DNA of 64,000 nucleotides. Origin: CAZHCA01 sp964530825. GTDB taxonomy: Bacteria > Bacteroidota > Bacteroidia > Chitinophagales > Saprospiraceae. The notes beneath the pieces were generated by a model, which searched no databases, had not been told where the DNA came from, and worked only from the letters and a program-made list of their open reading frames with translations. Where the stretch lies: positions 132,243 through 196,242 of the forward strand of contig CAZHCA010000006.1 of assembly GCA_964530825.1 (NCBI GenBank), in the 5' to 3' direction. Shown in pieces: positions 36,375 to 45,490 of this stretch. Every line of letters begins with the position of its first letter. Positions within the stretch are counted from its first letter, which is position 1. The position numbers and the translations under genes were made by a program.

Positions 36375-39152
36375 TTATTTTATCATCCGGAACATTCCCC
36401 TTCCGCCCTTCTTTTCGGGGTTCAAGGGGGTGAGGGAATAGGTCAGTCCGGCGGTAAAAAACCGCCCCAGTGCATTGGTGTTGACATCCTCGACAAAGTT
36501 GACATTGGCGTTCTGGCTGACGCGCTGGTTCTGGTTTAATAGGTCGCGTATGGCGAAGCTCAGTTCGAGGCGGTCGCCCGGTAAAAAGAACCGGGAAAGG
36601 CGTGCATTCCAGATCGGAATGTCTTGATTAAAATCATCCTGCAGGCCTCGGTTAAAAGTATAGTTCAGGTCGGTACCCAGAAAGAGGCGGGCCGGCAGGG
36701 TGAGATTCAGCTCCGAAAAAACGACGTGCTGCAAGAAGTCGCCATTAGCCTGGACGCCTATTTCGTATCGCGTCTGGTTATAGCCCAAGTTATAACCGGC
36801 ATTGAAATCTATCCGCTTGTTGGGTTCGTAGTTCCAATTGAATTTGGCGTTTGTGTTGAGCTGACGTTGCTGGCTTTCTTCGCCTTCTACCAGGTTGAAT
36901 CCAATATGGTAAGAGATGTTACCGCTAAAATTCAGGCGACTATCCAGTCGAGGAAGCTGAAAGCCATAGTTGAGAAAAGACCGTAGGTTATAGTCATTAT
37001 CGACGTTTAAAGGGGTAGATACCCGCACCAGGTTTTCGTCGATTTCCACAAAGTTTTGAATCTTATTTCGGGTGTAAATAAAAGATGTGCTGAAGATAAA
37101 CACCCTATTGGTGAGTGTACTAAAGGCAAAGTAGCGAGCTGAAAGCCGATGGCGATAGGCCGGCTCCAGGTTCGGATTGCCGATATAAATGTTCAGCGGG
37201 TCAGTATTGTCGATCACGGGCGTGAGCTGCTCGATGCTCGGCTCGTCGATATTGGTGCGATAATCGATACGTAGATTACGGCTGGAGGAGAAGTTGTAGT
37301 TCCAGGTTAGTCCGGGCAAAAAGTTGGTAAAGGACTGGTCCACCTTAGCCTCGATTAGTGGGAGGTCGCCAAAGAGGTCGGTATGTTGTAAGCCCGCTTC
37401 CAGACTAAGGTTGGATGCGTCGCCCACAATGCGGTAGCGCAGGCCACCTCGGTGGTAGGTGTAGGTGCCGTCATACCGGTTGCTCAGGGCTGGATTGAAA
37501 CTTTCCTCACCACCGTTGGTGCTGGTGCGATCGAAAACGGCACGTTCGAAATCGGTTTGGCGGCGGGAAAAATCGTAAAAGGTCTCCAGGAATTGATCTT
37601 TCCTCATGGGTTCGGTATAGCGCGCCTCGGCCCCGAGGGTGCGGTTATCAGTCCGTTGGTCAAAGCGCTGTAGGATACTATCTGCTCGTTGCCCTCCACG
37701 GAAGAAAGTGTTGACCGAGTTGTTGAGGCCGTCAATTTGGTTTTTGTTGAAAACAAAGCGAAGTTCGGTTGTGAGTGTCCGCCCCGGCTTTTCGAACCGC
37801 TTGCGGTAAAGTAAGTTGTTGTTGATATTGAAAATATCGCCTTCGGCCGTGTTATCCTGCACAGTGGTGTTGCGCGGGTCGCCCTTGGCGTCGATGCTTT
37901 CGGCATCGAGCTGGGTGCGTGATTCTGTCTGGTTATATGATAGTCGCGTGATAAATTGGATATTGCTGGTTGAATCCAGCTGGTGGTCAAGCTCTACATC
38001 AACCCGGTGATTATCATTGATGCTGTTCTCCTGGGTCTGCTCATCGGTTAGAAAATTCTCATCCGACAGGAACGTCTCCCTTGCTACATCGGTTGCGATG
38101 TTTTTGTCGAAGCGAGCGTAGAAATAACTAGACTGGATTTCGGTTTTGGTACCGAATTCATGGTTGAAGTTCAATCCGGACGCATAAGTGGTGGTAAATC
38201 CAAGTTCCGGTTGCCCAAAATTAATGGGCACCCCAGTGTCTCCCTTTCGGATCCTACCACTACGCATGGCTTGCGCACCGCCCATGAAGGACAAATAATC
38301 GCCAAACGAGAAACCCTGCTGATTGATGTTATTAGCTTGGCTCAGGAAAGAAAGTTGGGTGCTTTCTTTGAACCGATTGATATTCGCATTTGTCTCGAAA
38401 CGCCCCTGATCGCCATACCCGCCGGCGATTTTACCAAAGGCGCCTTTCCTGCGATCGGGCTTAAGTTCAAGGTTGATGGCTTTTTGCTCCTGGCCATCGT
38501 CGATGCCTGTAAATTCCGCCTGGTCGGATTTCCGGTCGAAGACCTGCACCTTATCTACGGCATCGGCCGGTAAGTTTTTGATGGCCACCTTGGGGTCCCG
38601 GCCAAAAAAGGATTTGCCATCCACCAGGACTTCCTTGACATTTTCGCCCTGGGCCTTGATGTTGCCGTCATTGTCGACCTCCACGCCCGGTAGTTCTTTG
38701 AGGAGGTCCTCCACTGTAGCGTTGGGCCGGGTACCAAAGGAAGCGGCGTCGAATTCGATGGTGTCTTTTTTGAGTAGCACCGGTGGTCGTTTATCGGTTA
38801 CCGTGACCTCTTCGATTTGGGAGCTAGAACTGCTCAACCGGATCACGCCGAGGTCGGGATTTTTATTCGCTTCGTTCAGCATTAGGGTGTCAGTGCGGGT
38901 GGCATACCCTACATAGGAGATCTGTAATAAGTAGCTGCCTGGGTCGACCTTTTGCATTTGAAACCGCCCCTTATCATCAGTGACGCCGAATGATGCCAGA
39001 ACCGAATCCTGGACTTGTAATAGCATTAGGGTAGCACTCACCAGCGGTTCACCCGTCTCACTAGTCACTATTCCACGGGGAATAATGGTTTGTGCTGAAA
39101 GGCCGGTTGCCAACAAAAGAGCTATCAATGAGGGAAAGAGTGCGCAACGCAT
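36375..39152 (-). CDS. TonB-linked outer membrane beta-barrel protein (OMP_b-brl_3 type)
   Basis: 925 aa: signal peptide (to LSAQ), carboxypeptidase-regulatory-like domain (about 25-110, GIVTSETGEPLVSATLMLL), plug-like domain (ATVEDLLKELPGVEVDNDGN, about 140-240), then a long outer-membrane barrel (NFSSSRNLRIDYRTN, ARYFAFS). It follows the OMP_b-brl_3 branch, whose members usually accompany GLPGLI proteins. The C-terminus (KKGGRGMFRMIK) is Gly/Arg rich and resembles that of the GLPGLI protein. It is convergent with the response-regulator gene (30-base gap) and divergent from the CHY zinc protein gene across a spacer with the GTTAAT repeats. Transported ligand unknown. Confidence 0.9.
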   Translation of the reverse strand: MRCALFPSLIALLLATGLSAQTIIPRGIVTSETGEPLVSATLMLLQVQDSVLASFGVTDDKGRFQMQKVDPGSYLLQISYVGYATRTDTLMLNEANKNPDLGVIRLSSSSSQIEEVTVTDKRPPVLLKKDTIEFDAASFGTRPNATVEDLLKELPGVEVDNDGNIKAQGENVKEVLVDGKSFFGRDPKVAIKNLPADAVDKVQVFDRKSDQAEFTGIDDGQEQKAINLELKPDRRKGAFGKIAGGYGDQGRFETNANINRFKESTQLSFLSQANNINQQGFSFGDYLSFMGGAQAMRSGRIRKGDTGVPINFGQPELGFTTTYASGLNFNHEFGTKTEIQSSYFYARFDKNIATDVARETFLSDENFLTDEQTQENSINDNHRVDVELDHQLDSTSNIQFITRLSYNQTESRTQLDAESIDAKGDPRNTTVQDNTAEGDIFNINNNLLYRKRFEKPGRTLTTELRFVFNKNQIDGLNNSVNTFFRGGQRADSILQRFDQRTDNRTLGAEARYTEPMRKDQFLETFYDFSRRQTDFERAVFDRTSTNGGEESFNPALSNRYDGTYTYHRGGLRYRIVGDASNLSLEAGLQHTDLFGDLPLIEAKVDQSFTNFLPGLTWNYNFSSSRNLRIDYRTNIDEPSIEQLTPVIDNTDPLNIYIGNPNLEPAYRHRLSARYFAFSTLTNRVFIFSTSFIYTRNKIQNFVEIDENLVRVSTPLNVDNDYNLRSFLNYGFQLPRLDSRLNFSGNISYHIGFNLVEGEESQQRQLNTNAKFNWNYEPNKRIDFNAGYNLGYNQTRYEIGVQANGDFLQHVVFSELNLTLPARLFLGTDLNYTFNRGLQDDFNQDIPIWNARLSRFFLPGDRLELSFAIRDLLNQNQRVSQNANVNFVEDVNTNALGRFFTAGLTYSLTPLNPEKKGGRGMFRMIK

Positions 39153-39202
39153 AAGCCTGAAATTGATTCGAGGTAAAATTACTATGAATCGTCTAAGCCT
39201 AC

Positions 39203-39239
39203 GCTTAATTTAGCTTGGTGATAGTTAATTTAGGTTAAT
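39203..39239. promoter_or_regulatory. second copy of the GTTAAT direct-repeat element
   Basis: Four half-sites start at 39203 (GCTTAA), 39213 (GCTTGG), 39224 (GTTAAT) and 39234 (GTTAAT): spacings 10, 11 and 10. The best pair reads GTTAATTTAGGTTAAT, identical to the one upstream of the kinase gene. It lies 51-87 bases before the barrel-protein start and 43-79 bases before the CHY protein start, and could control either or both. Confidence 0.6.
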
Positions 39240-39281
39240 GAGGGGTAGGGGATTAAGTAAAGGCACTCTTTAGGTAGTAAC

Positions 39282-39623
39282 ATGAAAAACGTATCAAAGC
39301 CATACGACGTCCAAGGGCTGGAACTCGACCCGCAGACCCGCTGTCGGCACTGGAACTCGGAGCGCGACATTGTTGCCATTCGGCTGCCTTGCTGCGATGC
39401 GTACTACGCCTGCTACGAATGCCATGTCGCACTGGCCGGCCACCCAGCAGCGCGCTGGCCAAAATCCGCTTTCGCTACCGAGCAGGCTGTACTTTGCGGC
39501 GCCTGTCGAACCACGCTCACCATTGAAGCTTATCTCCGTTGTGGAGACGCCTGTCCCCACTGTGGGGCCGCCTTCAATCCCGGATGCCGGTTGCACCGGC
39601 ATTTGTATTTTGAAAAAAGCTAG
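39282..39623 (+). CDS. CHY-type zinc-finger protein
   Basis: 113 aa, small cytoplasmic protein rich in Cys and His: DPQTRCRHW, LPCCDAYYACYECH, LCGACR, CGDACPHC, then NPGCRLHRHLYF. The order matches the CHY zinc finger, which binds about three zinc ions. In Bacteroidota such single-domain CHY proteins have unknown roles. Its start lies 43 bases after the GTTAAT repeats. It ends 50 bases before the broken S9 peptidase gene. Whether it belongs with the barrel/kinase module or is an independent gene cannot be settled from sequence alone. Confidence 0.85.
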   Translation: MKNVSKPYDVQGLELDPQTRCRHWNSERDIVAIRLPCCDAYYACYECHVALAGHPAARWPKSAFATEQAVLCGACRTTLTIEAYLRCGDACPHCGAAFNPGCRLHRHLYFEKS

Positions 39624-39673
39624 AAATGAGTAGAGAATTCCTTACTTTTTCTATACAAACCAAAATTTCGCTT

Positions 39674-41651
39674 ATGATGAAATGGATCGTTTTTTCCCTA
39701 ACCATTCTGGCAACCTCTACTTTTTCGGTCGCCCAATCGGTCCTGACGCCAATGGATGTTGCCAACATCAAAACCGTTAGTTCCGCTCTACTTTCGGACG
39801 ATAGCGGTACCGTAATTTATACCCTGCGCGTATATCCCTACCCGACGGAGGAAAATGCGCCGGCCACCATCCAGATGCACCTGTTGGATGTGGACCGCGT
39901 CGAATCTCGCCCCTTCCTCACGCGTAGCAGCGCTTCCCAGGTTGCCTTTCGGCCCGGCCACAATAGCGTGACCTTTCTCGCACGCCTGGGCCAGGATAAA
40001 TAAATCTACGACCCTCTATGAAATATCGCTCGAGGGGGGCGAGGCGACTCCCCTTTACCACCATTCCACTTCGATCCGCTCGTACGAGTGGTCGGCCGAC
40101 GGCCAATCCTTAGCCTTCATTGCTGCTGAGCCTAAGACGGAAACGAGTGAGGAGAAGCTCCCCTATGGACCTATTGAATACTAGCAAAACCTGACCTATG
40201 CCCATGGCTACCTACTCGATCTCGAGCAAGGTAAGCCCCAGAAGATTGGTCTCGAGGGACATGTTTCCGGCTTACACTGGAGCCCCGACGGTGAACATGT
40301 AGCCGTGGTGGCCTCGCCTACCCCTTTGGTAGACGACTTCTACATGAAGCGGGGCGTTTTCATCTTTTCAACCGATGATCCAAGTGCGCCCAAAACTACC
40401 GTTGACCACAGCGCTAAGCTCGGTGCTATGGCCTGGAGCCCCAATGGTCAGCAACTGGCTATGATTGCCGGGGCCCACATTAATGATCCCATCGACGGGC
40501 GGTTGTTTGTGGTCCCCGTAGAGGGAGGTGAGCCAACTTCCCTTTATCCTGACTATAAAGGGAAGTTTGAGTCTATCGAATGGGTGGATAACGAAACCAT
40601 AGTCTTTCTGGCTAGCGAAGGCGTGTGGAGTGTTTTAGGAACTACCAAAGCAGACGGCACCCGTCGGAAAATGATCACCGAAAAAGAAGGTCCGATTATC
40701 CGACAGTTCCATCGCAATCCGCAAGGGCATTATGTTTTGGTGGCTGATACGCCCCAACACCCCGCTGAGGTGTACCTGCTAGAAGAAGGTAGCAAGCGCC
40801 CCAGGCGCATGACCAACCACAATCCCTGGCTGGACGAGCGCGATCTGTCACAGCAAGCGGTCGTGAACTACAAAGCGCAGGATGGGATGGAATTGGAAGG
40901 ATTGCTGATCTACCCCAATAATTTTGAAAAAGACAAAAAATACCCGCTGGTCACCGTGGTCCACGGTGGCCCCGAATCGCACTACAGTAACGGTTGGGTG
41001 ACCGGCTATTCCGCTCCCGGCCAGATGGCTGCCGGTGAGGGAATGGCGGTTTTTTATCCCAACTATCGGGGCAGCACCGGTCGCGGTGTTGCATTTGCCA
41101 TGTCTAGCCAACGTGATCTGGCAGGCAAGGAATTCGACGATGTGGTCGACGGGGTAGACCACCTGATCGAGATGGGCCTGGTCGATGGCGATAAGGTTGG
41201 TGTAACGGGGGGCTCTTACGGCGGCTACGCTACGGGCTGGCTGTCAACCAAATATACCGACCGCTTCGCCGCCGGTGTCATGTTCGTCGGTATCAGCGAT
41301 AACATCTCAAAATGGGGGACGAGCGATATCCCCGAAGAACTTTATCTCGTACATGCCCGTAAGCGCATCTGGGAAGACTACGAGTTTTTCCTCAAGCGCA
41401 GCCCGATCTACTATGCCGGCGAGGCCAAGACGCCCCTGCTCATTATGGCGGGAGCTGAAGATACCCGTGTCGACCCTAGTCAATCGATGGAACTCTACCG
41501 CCATATCAAGACTCGCACCGACACACCGGTAGAGTTGATCCTATACCCCGGCGAGGGGCACGGTAATCGCAACTCGACCGCGCGCTATGACTATAGCCTG
41601 CGTATGTTGGGGTGGTTTAATAAGTATTTGCTAAATGAGGTGAAGCCGTAA
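39674..41651 (+). pseudogene. prolyl oligopeptidase-family (S9) peptidase gene with a frameshift and a nonsense codon
   Basis: An exported S9 peptidase of about 660 residues is encoded in two frames. The signal peptide (MMKWIVFSLTILATSTFSVAQ region) and the first propeller blades read in one frame to a stop at 40001-40003. There AAAT is tandemly duplicated (39998-40005), shifting the frame; the continuation STTLYEISLEGGEAT begins at 40005. A TAG at 40182-40184 then interrupts it (GPIEY, stop, QNLTYAHG), where a TGG (Trp) or TAC would fit. After this the propeller and catalytic domain run to the end with no further lesion: nucleophile Ser in GGSYGGY, acid in AGAEDTRVDP, His in GEGHGN. The intact 3' end suggests recent loss or assembly error. 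An internal fragment from the GTG at 40305 would lack the signal peptide. Confidence 0.88.
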
Positions 41652-41664
41652 AAGCAATTCCGAA

Positions 41665-41705
41665 TAAAAAAACCGCTTTCCTATTTTGGGAAGCGGCTTT
41701 TTTAA
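41665..41705. terminator. bidirectional intrinsic terminator
   Basis: CCGCTTTCC (41673-41681) and GGGAAGCGG (41688-41696) pair over 9 bp with a 6-base loop; an A-run precedes and a T-run follows. It ends the S9 gene in one direction and the tRNA transcript in the other. Confidence 0.85.
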
Positions 41706-41706
41706 G

Positions 41707-41778
41707 TGGTCCCGCTAGGAATCGAACCTAGATCTCAGGCTCCGGAAACCTGCATACTATCCGTTGTACTACGGGACC
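41707..41778 (-). tRNA. tRNA-Arg (CCG anticodon)
   Basis: Minus strand: acceptor GGTCCCG pairs with CGGGACC, discriminator A. The anticodon stem CAGGT/GCCTG (one T-G pair) has the loop TTCCGGA, giving anticodon CCG. T-arm CTAGG-TTCGATT-CCTAG. 72 nt, with CCA not encoded. It reads Arg CGG codons. The lower coordinate end abuts the bidirectional terminator. Confidence 0.93.
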
Positions 41779-42015
41779 TACCTAAGATAGGAGTGCAAAT
41801 ATACGACTTTTTGGGTTGTTGAAGCAAGGACTTTTTGGGGGGATAGGAACGACAGAATCGTTTTCCGCCAACCGCTGCGCGGGCCGGGAAGTGTAGGAGC
41901 TACCTTTGGTGCCGGGTCAATGGAGGGTAGGGCATTATCTTGTGCATTCTCCACCTCGACCGAAGACTGCTGTCCTTTATTAACCGCTTGTCTCAACAAG
42001 CTCTATCCTTCCACC

Positions 42016-42987
42016 CTAGGTTGCGCGCAGCATGCGGCCGACCCTCCCTCCCGAAACCAATTGCGCAACCTCCCGGGCGCATCCCCAGCATAACGTAAAT
42101 CCCGCTCCTCCGTGTCCGTAATTATGCACGATGGCACGGTCCGGCTCCCGTTCCAACCTTACGGAGGGGCGACCAGGCCGTAAACCTACCTGTACTGCTT
42201 TCAGGGAATCGGAATGAAAATTGGGTTCGATGCGGCGGCATCTTTCCAGGATGGCTTCCTGAACGTCTTTCCGGGGCCTCAGATCATATTGGTATCGCTC
42301 GGCGGTGCCGCCCAGGATGATTCCATCGGATCGGTTGATGAGGTAGGCCAACGCATTGGGGCCGTGGTCGTCGACCCAGGAACGCAGGCCTGGTTGCGGC
42401 TGCAACTGCAGGACTTGCCCGCGCACCGGAAAAAGGGTCTCATCCTGTGCTAGCTGACGCGCCCCGAGGCCGCTGCAGTTGACCACCCAGTCGCAGTGGT
42501 CCAGGAGTTTGTCTAGGGATGCTACGGTGACCTGCTTAAGTTGCCCCCCCTCGTCTTGTAACCGCTGGACCAGCCAGGGCAGGTAGTGCTGCGTTTCGGC
42601 AAGTGGTACGCGAGCAATGTAGCCTTGGTGATAACCCTTGGGGAGTTCTTCGGGATTGGCTGCCCGAACGTACCCATCGGGTATGCCCTTCAGCCAGGCC
42701 GTTTCGGCCGGATCGCTGGTGAGTACCAGGAAATCCGTCAGGTAAACTCCCGAACCTGTGGCCTTAGCGTCCACCAGCAATTGGCGAAAGGTAGCCAGCC
42801 CCCAAGGGTTGGCCTTTTCCATGGGCGCGACCGCATAGGGGAACCAAATGGCGGCAGCTACGGCTGAAGTGGTTTCCGCCGGTAGTTCGCGGGTCAAGAC
42901 GCGGACCTGGTGGCCGGCAGCCTGCAATGTCAGCGCAGTAGATAAACCGCTGATCCCGGCTCCCACCACGATTATACGGTAAGGCAT
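42016..42987 (-). CDS. FAD-dependent D-amino-acid-oxidase-like oxidoreductase
   Basis: 323 aa DAO-family flavoprotein: dinucleotide motif IIVVGAGISGLSTAL (residues 5-19), TTSAVAAAIWFPY after the first strand-helix pair, VNCSGLGARQL (about 168-178) in the central fold, and the C-terminal FAD motif VHNYGHGGAGFTLCWG. The GLRPGRPSVRLE segment carries the substrate-carboxylate Arg expected in D-amino-acid oxidases; the closing YGHGGAGFTLCWG is characteristic of eukaryote-type DAO. Cytoplasmic. It likely deaminates a D-amino acid or related amine with hydrogen peroxide release. A TATTTTTG element is just upstream (43001-43008). Confidence 0.9.
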   Translation of the reverse strand: MPYRIIVVGAGISGLSTALTLQAAGHQVRVLTRELPAETTSAVAAAIWFPYAVAPMEKANPWGLATFRQLLVDAKATGSGVYLTDFLVLTSDPAETAWLKGIPDGYVRAANPEELPKGYHQGYIARVPLAETQHYLPWLVQRLQDEGGQLKQVTVASLDKLLDHCDWVVNCSGLGARQLAQDETLFPVRGQVLQLQPQPGLRSWVDDHGPNALAYLINRSDGIILGGTAERYQYDLRPRKDVQEAILERCRRIEPNFHSDSLKAVQVGLRPGRPSVRLEREPDRAIVHNYGHGGAGFTLCWGCAREVAQLVSGGRVGRMLRAT

Positions 42988-43000
42988 GCTTTTGCTTTTT

Positions 43001-43008
43001 CAAAAATA
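43001..43008 (-). promoter_or_regulatory. possible Bacteroidota -7 promoter element (TATTTTTG)
   Basis: On the minus strand TATTTTTG matches the TAnnTTTG consensus of Bacteroidota housekeeping sigma. It ends 13 bases before the oxidase start codon, implying a very short leader. No convincing -33 TTG is at the right spacing. Confidence 0.35.
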
Positions 43009-43114
43009 AGAAACAACCCGAAGAATGGTTTGCGATCCGTAAAGGTGGAACATCGCAGAGCACTCGAAATTTAGTAGCTTTACAAATCGTTTACGGAGGG
43101 AAAAATGCACGGGT

Positions 43115-44038
43115 ATGTCGGTTGAAGTAAACCAGTTAACCAAAATCTACAACGAGCAGCGCGCGGTCGACAACGTGACTTTTCGCGCTCAACCGGGCGA
43201 GATCCTGGGGTTTCTGGGACCCAACGGGGCGGGTAAAAGCACGATCATGAAAATCATCACCTGTTTTTTGCCGCAAACCGGAGGGCAAGTCGAAGTGTGT
43301 GGTCACGACACCATTCGGGCATCCAAAGCTGTGCGTCGCCTCATTGGATACCTACCGGAGAACAATCCGCTCTACAAAGATATGTACGTGCGCGAGTATC
43401 TGCGCTTCGTAGCACGCCTGCACAAGCTGGACCGCCTTGATGCACGCGTGCGCGACATGATTGAACGCACCGGGCTGGAACGAGAGCAGAAAAAGCCGAT
43501 CGGGGCCCTCTCTAAAGGCTACCGGCAACGGGTAGGATTGGCCCAGGCGTTACTGCATGATCCGGAGGTGCTCGTCCTGGATGAACCCACGTCGGGGCTC
43601 GACCCTAACCAATTGGCCGAAATCCGCCGGCTGATCCAAGACCTGGGTAAGGAAAAAACCGTAATCTTTTCCACCCATATCATGCAAGAGGTACAGGCAC
43701 TCTGCGACCGCGTACTGATCATCAATCAGGGCAAGATCGTAGCGAACGATCCCATCGAGCGTCTGCAGGAGCGCATACAGGGCGAAATGGTGATAACGGT
43801 CGGATTCGATAGCGCGGTGCAGGAGGCCCAGCTACGCCGTATTGACCACGTCAAGCGGATCAAACACTTGGGTAAAAATCGTTGGCAGCTAACCTCCGAC
43901 CGAAAGCAGGATATCCGGCCCGATGTGTTCCGGTTCGCAGTCGACCGGAAACTGGTCCTCCTGGAGATGCACCGTGACGCTTTCACGGTGGAGGACGTTT
44001 TTCAACAACTGACGCAAACGCAAGCTGAGCATTCATGA
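43115..44038 (+). CDS. gldA: gliding-type ABC transporter ATP-binding protein GldA
   Basis: 307 aa ATPase: Walker A GPNGAGKST (35-43), Q-loop YLPENNPLY, signature LSKGYRQRVGLAQAL (note LSKG for LSGG), Walker B VLVLDEPTSGLDPNQ and H-loop FSTHIMQEV. The YLPENNPLYKDMYVREYL stretch is typical of GldA and related ATPases. A C-terminal extension of about 80 residues follows. With the permease GldF and GldG downstream it forms the GldAFG transporter of the gliding/T9SS-associated set. It overlaps the next gene by 4 bases. A possible -7 element (TAGCTTTA, 43075-43082) lies 32 bases upstream. Confidence 0.92.
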   Translation: MSVEVNQLTKIYNEQRAVDNVTFRAQPGEILGFLGPNGAGKSTIMKIITCFLPQTGGQVEVCGHDTIRASKAVRRLIGYLPENNPLYKDMYVREYLRFVARLHKLDRLDARVRDMIERTGLEREQKKPIGALSKGYRQRVGLAQALLHDPEVLVLDEPTSGLDPNQLAEIRRLIQDLGKEKTVIFSTHIMQEVQALCDRVLIINQGKIVANDPIERLQERIQGEMVITVGFDSAVQEAQLRRIDHVKRIKHLGKNRWQLTSDRKQDIRPDVFRFAVDRKLVLLEMHRDAFTVEDVFQQLTQTQAEHS

Positions 44039-44706
44039 ACAATCACCTTATACCTTTAATCTTGTCCCTCCTGCTGCTGTTTCCATCCGCTGTGCAGGGG
44101 CAGGTGCCCAATCTGACCGAAGGTATTTATTTTACCTTCGACCAATTTCGGCAAAACCGTCCCGCCATTACCTGGGATAAGCTGCGGGGCAGCATTGCCG
44201 TCAATGACGAGACACGTACCCTCCAAATTGAAGATTTAATGATGACCGAAACCGGAGCGATCATTCCCCGGGATACGCTTTGGGGACTTACGGTAGAAGG
44301 CGAGGTGTATGTTCGGGTCCCGGCCGATACCCTGGGCAAGGACCTGTCGATCTTCGCCGGTCTCTACGAATGGGGGCAGCTCACACGTTTCTCTTACGAA
44401 GCGTTGGTAGCTCGTGAAGTCGAAATTAGTGCTTACAACCCCTTGACCGGTAAGCCCTTCCGCAAGGGTAAGGTAGTGCGCAAAGACTACGAGCGCCAGC
44501 ATGCTTTGCTCGACCTCAGTACAGGGGAAATGATGCTCCTGCAGCCCAAAGTTCTGACGGCTTATTGGCGGCAGTACGCGCCCTCTCTCGCCGACCGGGC
44601 CGAGGAACTGATTGGCGACGAACGGGATCGTACGCCCAGCGAGTTGCAGGGTTTGGTAAATGCCTATAATACAGTACACGAAGTAACGTTTCCGAAAGGG
44701 GAGTAG
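44035..44706 (+). CDS. exported protein of unknown function inside the gldA-gldF cluster
   Basis: 223 aa with a clear signal peptide (MNNHLIPLILSLLLLFPS, cleavage at VQGQ). The mature part has no recognised domain: GIYFTFDQFRQNRPAITWDK near the N-terminus and FSYEALVAREVEISAYNPLTG later look like a small beta-sheet protein. Such 'tfeqFrqn' openings recall short periplasmic proteins of Bacteroidota that begin ...GIY.t...F..n.P. It starts inside the gldA stop codon (4-base overlap) and is followed by gldF after 52 bases, so it is clearly co-transcribed with the transporter and may assist it. Role unknown. Confidence 0.75.
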   Translation: MNNHLIPLILSLLLLFPSAVQGQVPNLTEGIYFTFDQFRQNRPAITWDKLRGSIAVNDETRTLQIEDLMMTETGAIIPRDTLWGLTVEGEVYVRVPADTLGKDLSIFAGLYEWGQLTRFSYEALVAREVEISAYNPLTGKPFRKGKVVRKDYERQHALLDLSTGEMMLLQPKVLTAYWRQYAPSLADRAEELIGDERDRTPSELQGLVNAYNTVHEVTFPKGE

Positions 44707-44758
44707 AAGGGGCAGGGCGGGAGCCTTTATCCAACTGCTTGTCCCCAAAATAAGCACT

Positions 44759-45490
44759 ATGCTAACCATTTTTCGCAAAGAAATTAATGCTTTTCTGAGC
44801 TCCCTGATTGGCTACATCGTCATCGGGGTTTTTTTGGTGGTGTTAGGGTTGGTATTGTTCGTTTTTCCCGACACCAGTATTCTGGCATACAATTACGCCA
44901 CGCTGGGGCCGTTATTTGAAATGGCGCCGGTTATTTTTCTCTTCCTAATTCCAGCCGTTACCATGCGGTCGCTGGCAGAGGAGAACCAGGCCGGGACCAT
45001 CGAATTGCTGGCGACAAGGCCCCTGAGTGATCTGGAGATTGTGTTGGGAAAATTTTTGGCTTGCCTGTTGCTGGTGGTTTTTGCCCTGCTGCCAACTTTG
45101 TTGTACTACTACACCGTTTACCAGCTCGGCTACCCTAAAGGCAACCTGGATAGTGGAGCTATTCTTGGTTCTTACATCGGGCTATTCCTGTTGGCTGCTG
45201 CTTTTGTAGCAATTGGTATATTCGCTTCGGCCCTCACCCGTAACCAGATTACCGCTTTTATTCTGGCCACCTTCCTGTGTTTTTTCTTGTACTATGGCTT
45301 TTTCTATCTGAGTAAGCTGCCGGTATTTGTAGGTCGGGTCGACGATATCATTCAGATGTTTGGGATCGACTACCACTATAATTCAATTAGTCGCGGCCTG
45401 ATCGATAGTCGCGACGTGTTGTACTTTTTTTCCGTCATAGCCTTATTTGTTATGCTGACAGTCCTAGCTCTGGAAAGTAGAAAATGGTAA
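44759..45490 (+). CDS. gldF: gliding-type ABC transporter permease GldF
   Basis: 243 aa membrane protein with six helices: about 17-36, 57-78, 97-118, 140-160, 168-188 and 218-236. The sequence AEENQAGTIELLATRPLSDLEIVLGKFLA is the conserved ABC-2 permease coupling segment seen in GldF. It overlaps gldG by 7 bases. Together with GldA it should form the membrane core of the GldAFG transporter, which is required for gliding in some but not all gliding Bacteroidota. Confidence 0.92.
   Translation: MLTIFRKEINAFLSSLIGYIVIGVFLVVLGLVLFVFPDTSILAYNYATLGPLFEMAPVIFLFLIPAVTMRSLAEENQAGTIELLATRPLSDLEIVLGKFLACLLLVVFALLPTLLYYYTVYQLGYPKGNLDSGAILGSYIGLFLLAAAFVAIGIFASALTRNQITAFILATFLCFFLYYGFFYLSKLPVFVGRVDDIIQMFGIDYHYNSISRGLIDSRDVLYFFSVIALFVMLTVLALESRKW

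Noticed and set aside
40305..41651. A separate peptidase gene starting at the GTG 40305
   Set aside because: The reading frame continues upstream with good S9 propeller sequence past a TAG; it is a fragment of one broken gene.
41778..41999. 73-codon minus-strand frame adjoining the tRNA gene
   Set aside because: No recognised motif or signal; its 3' end touches the 5' base of the tRNA gene, and composition is Pro/Ser/Lys noise.
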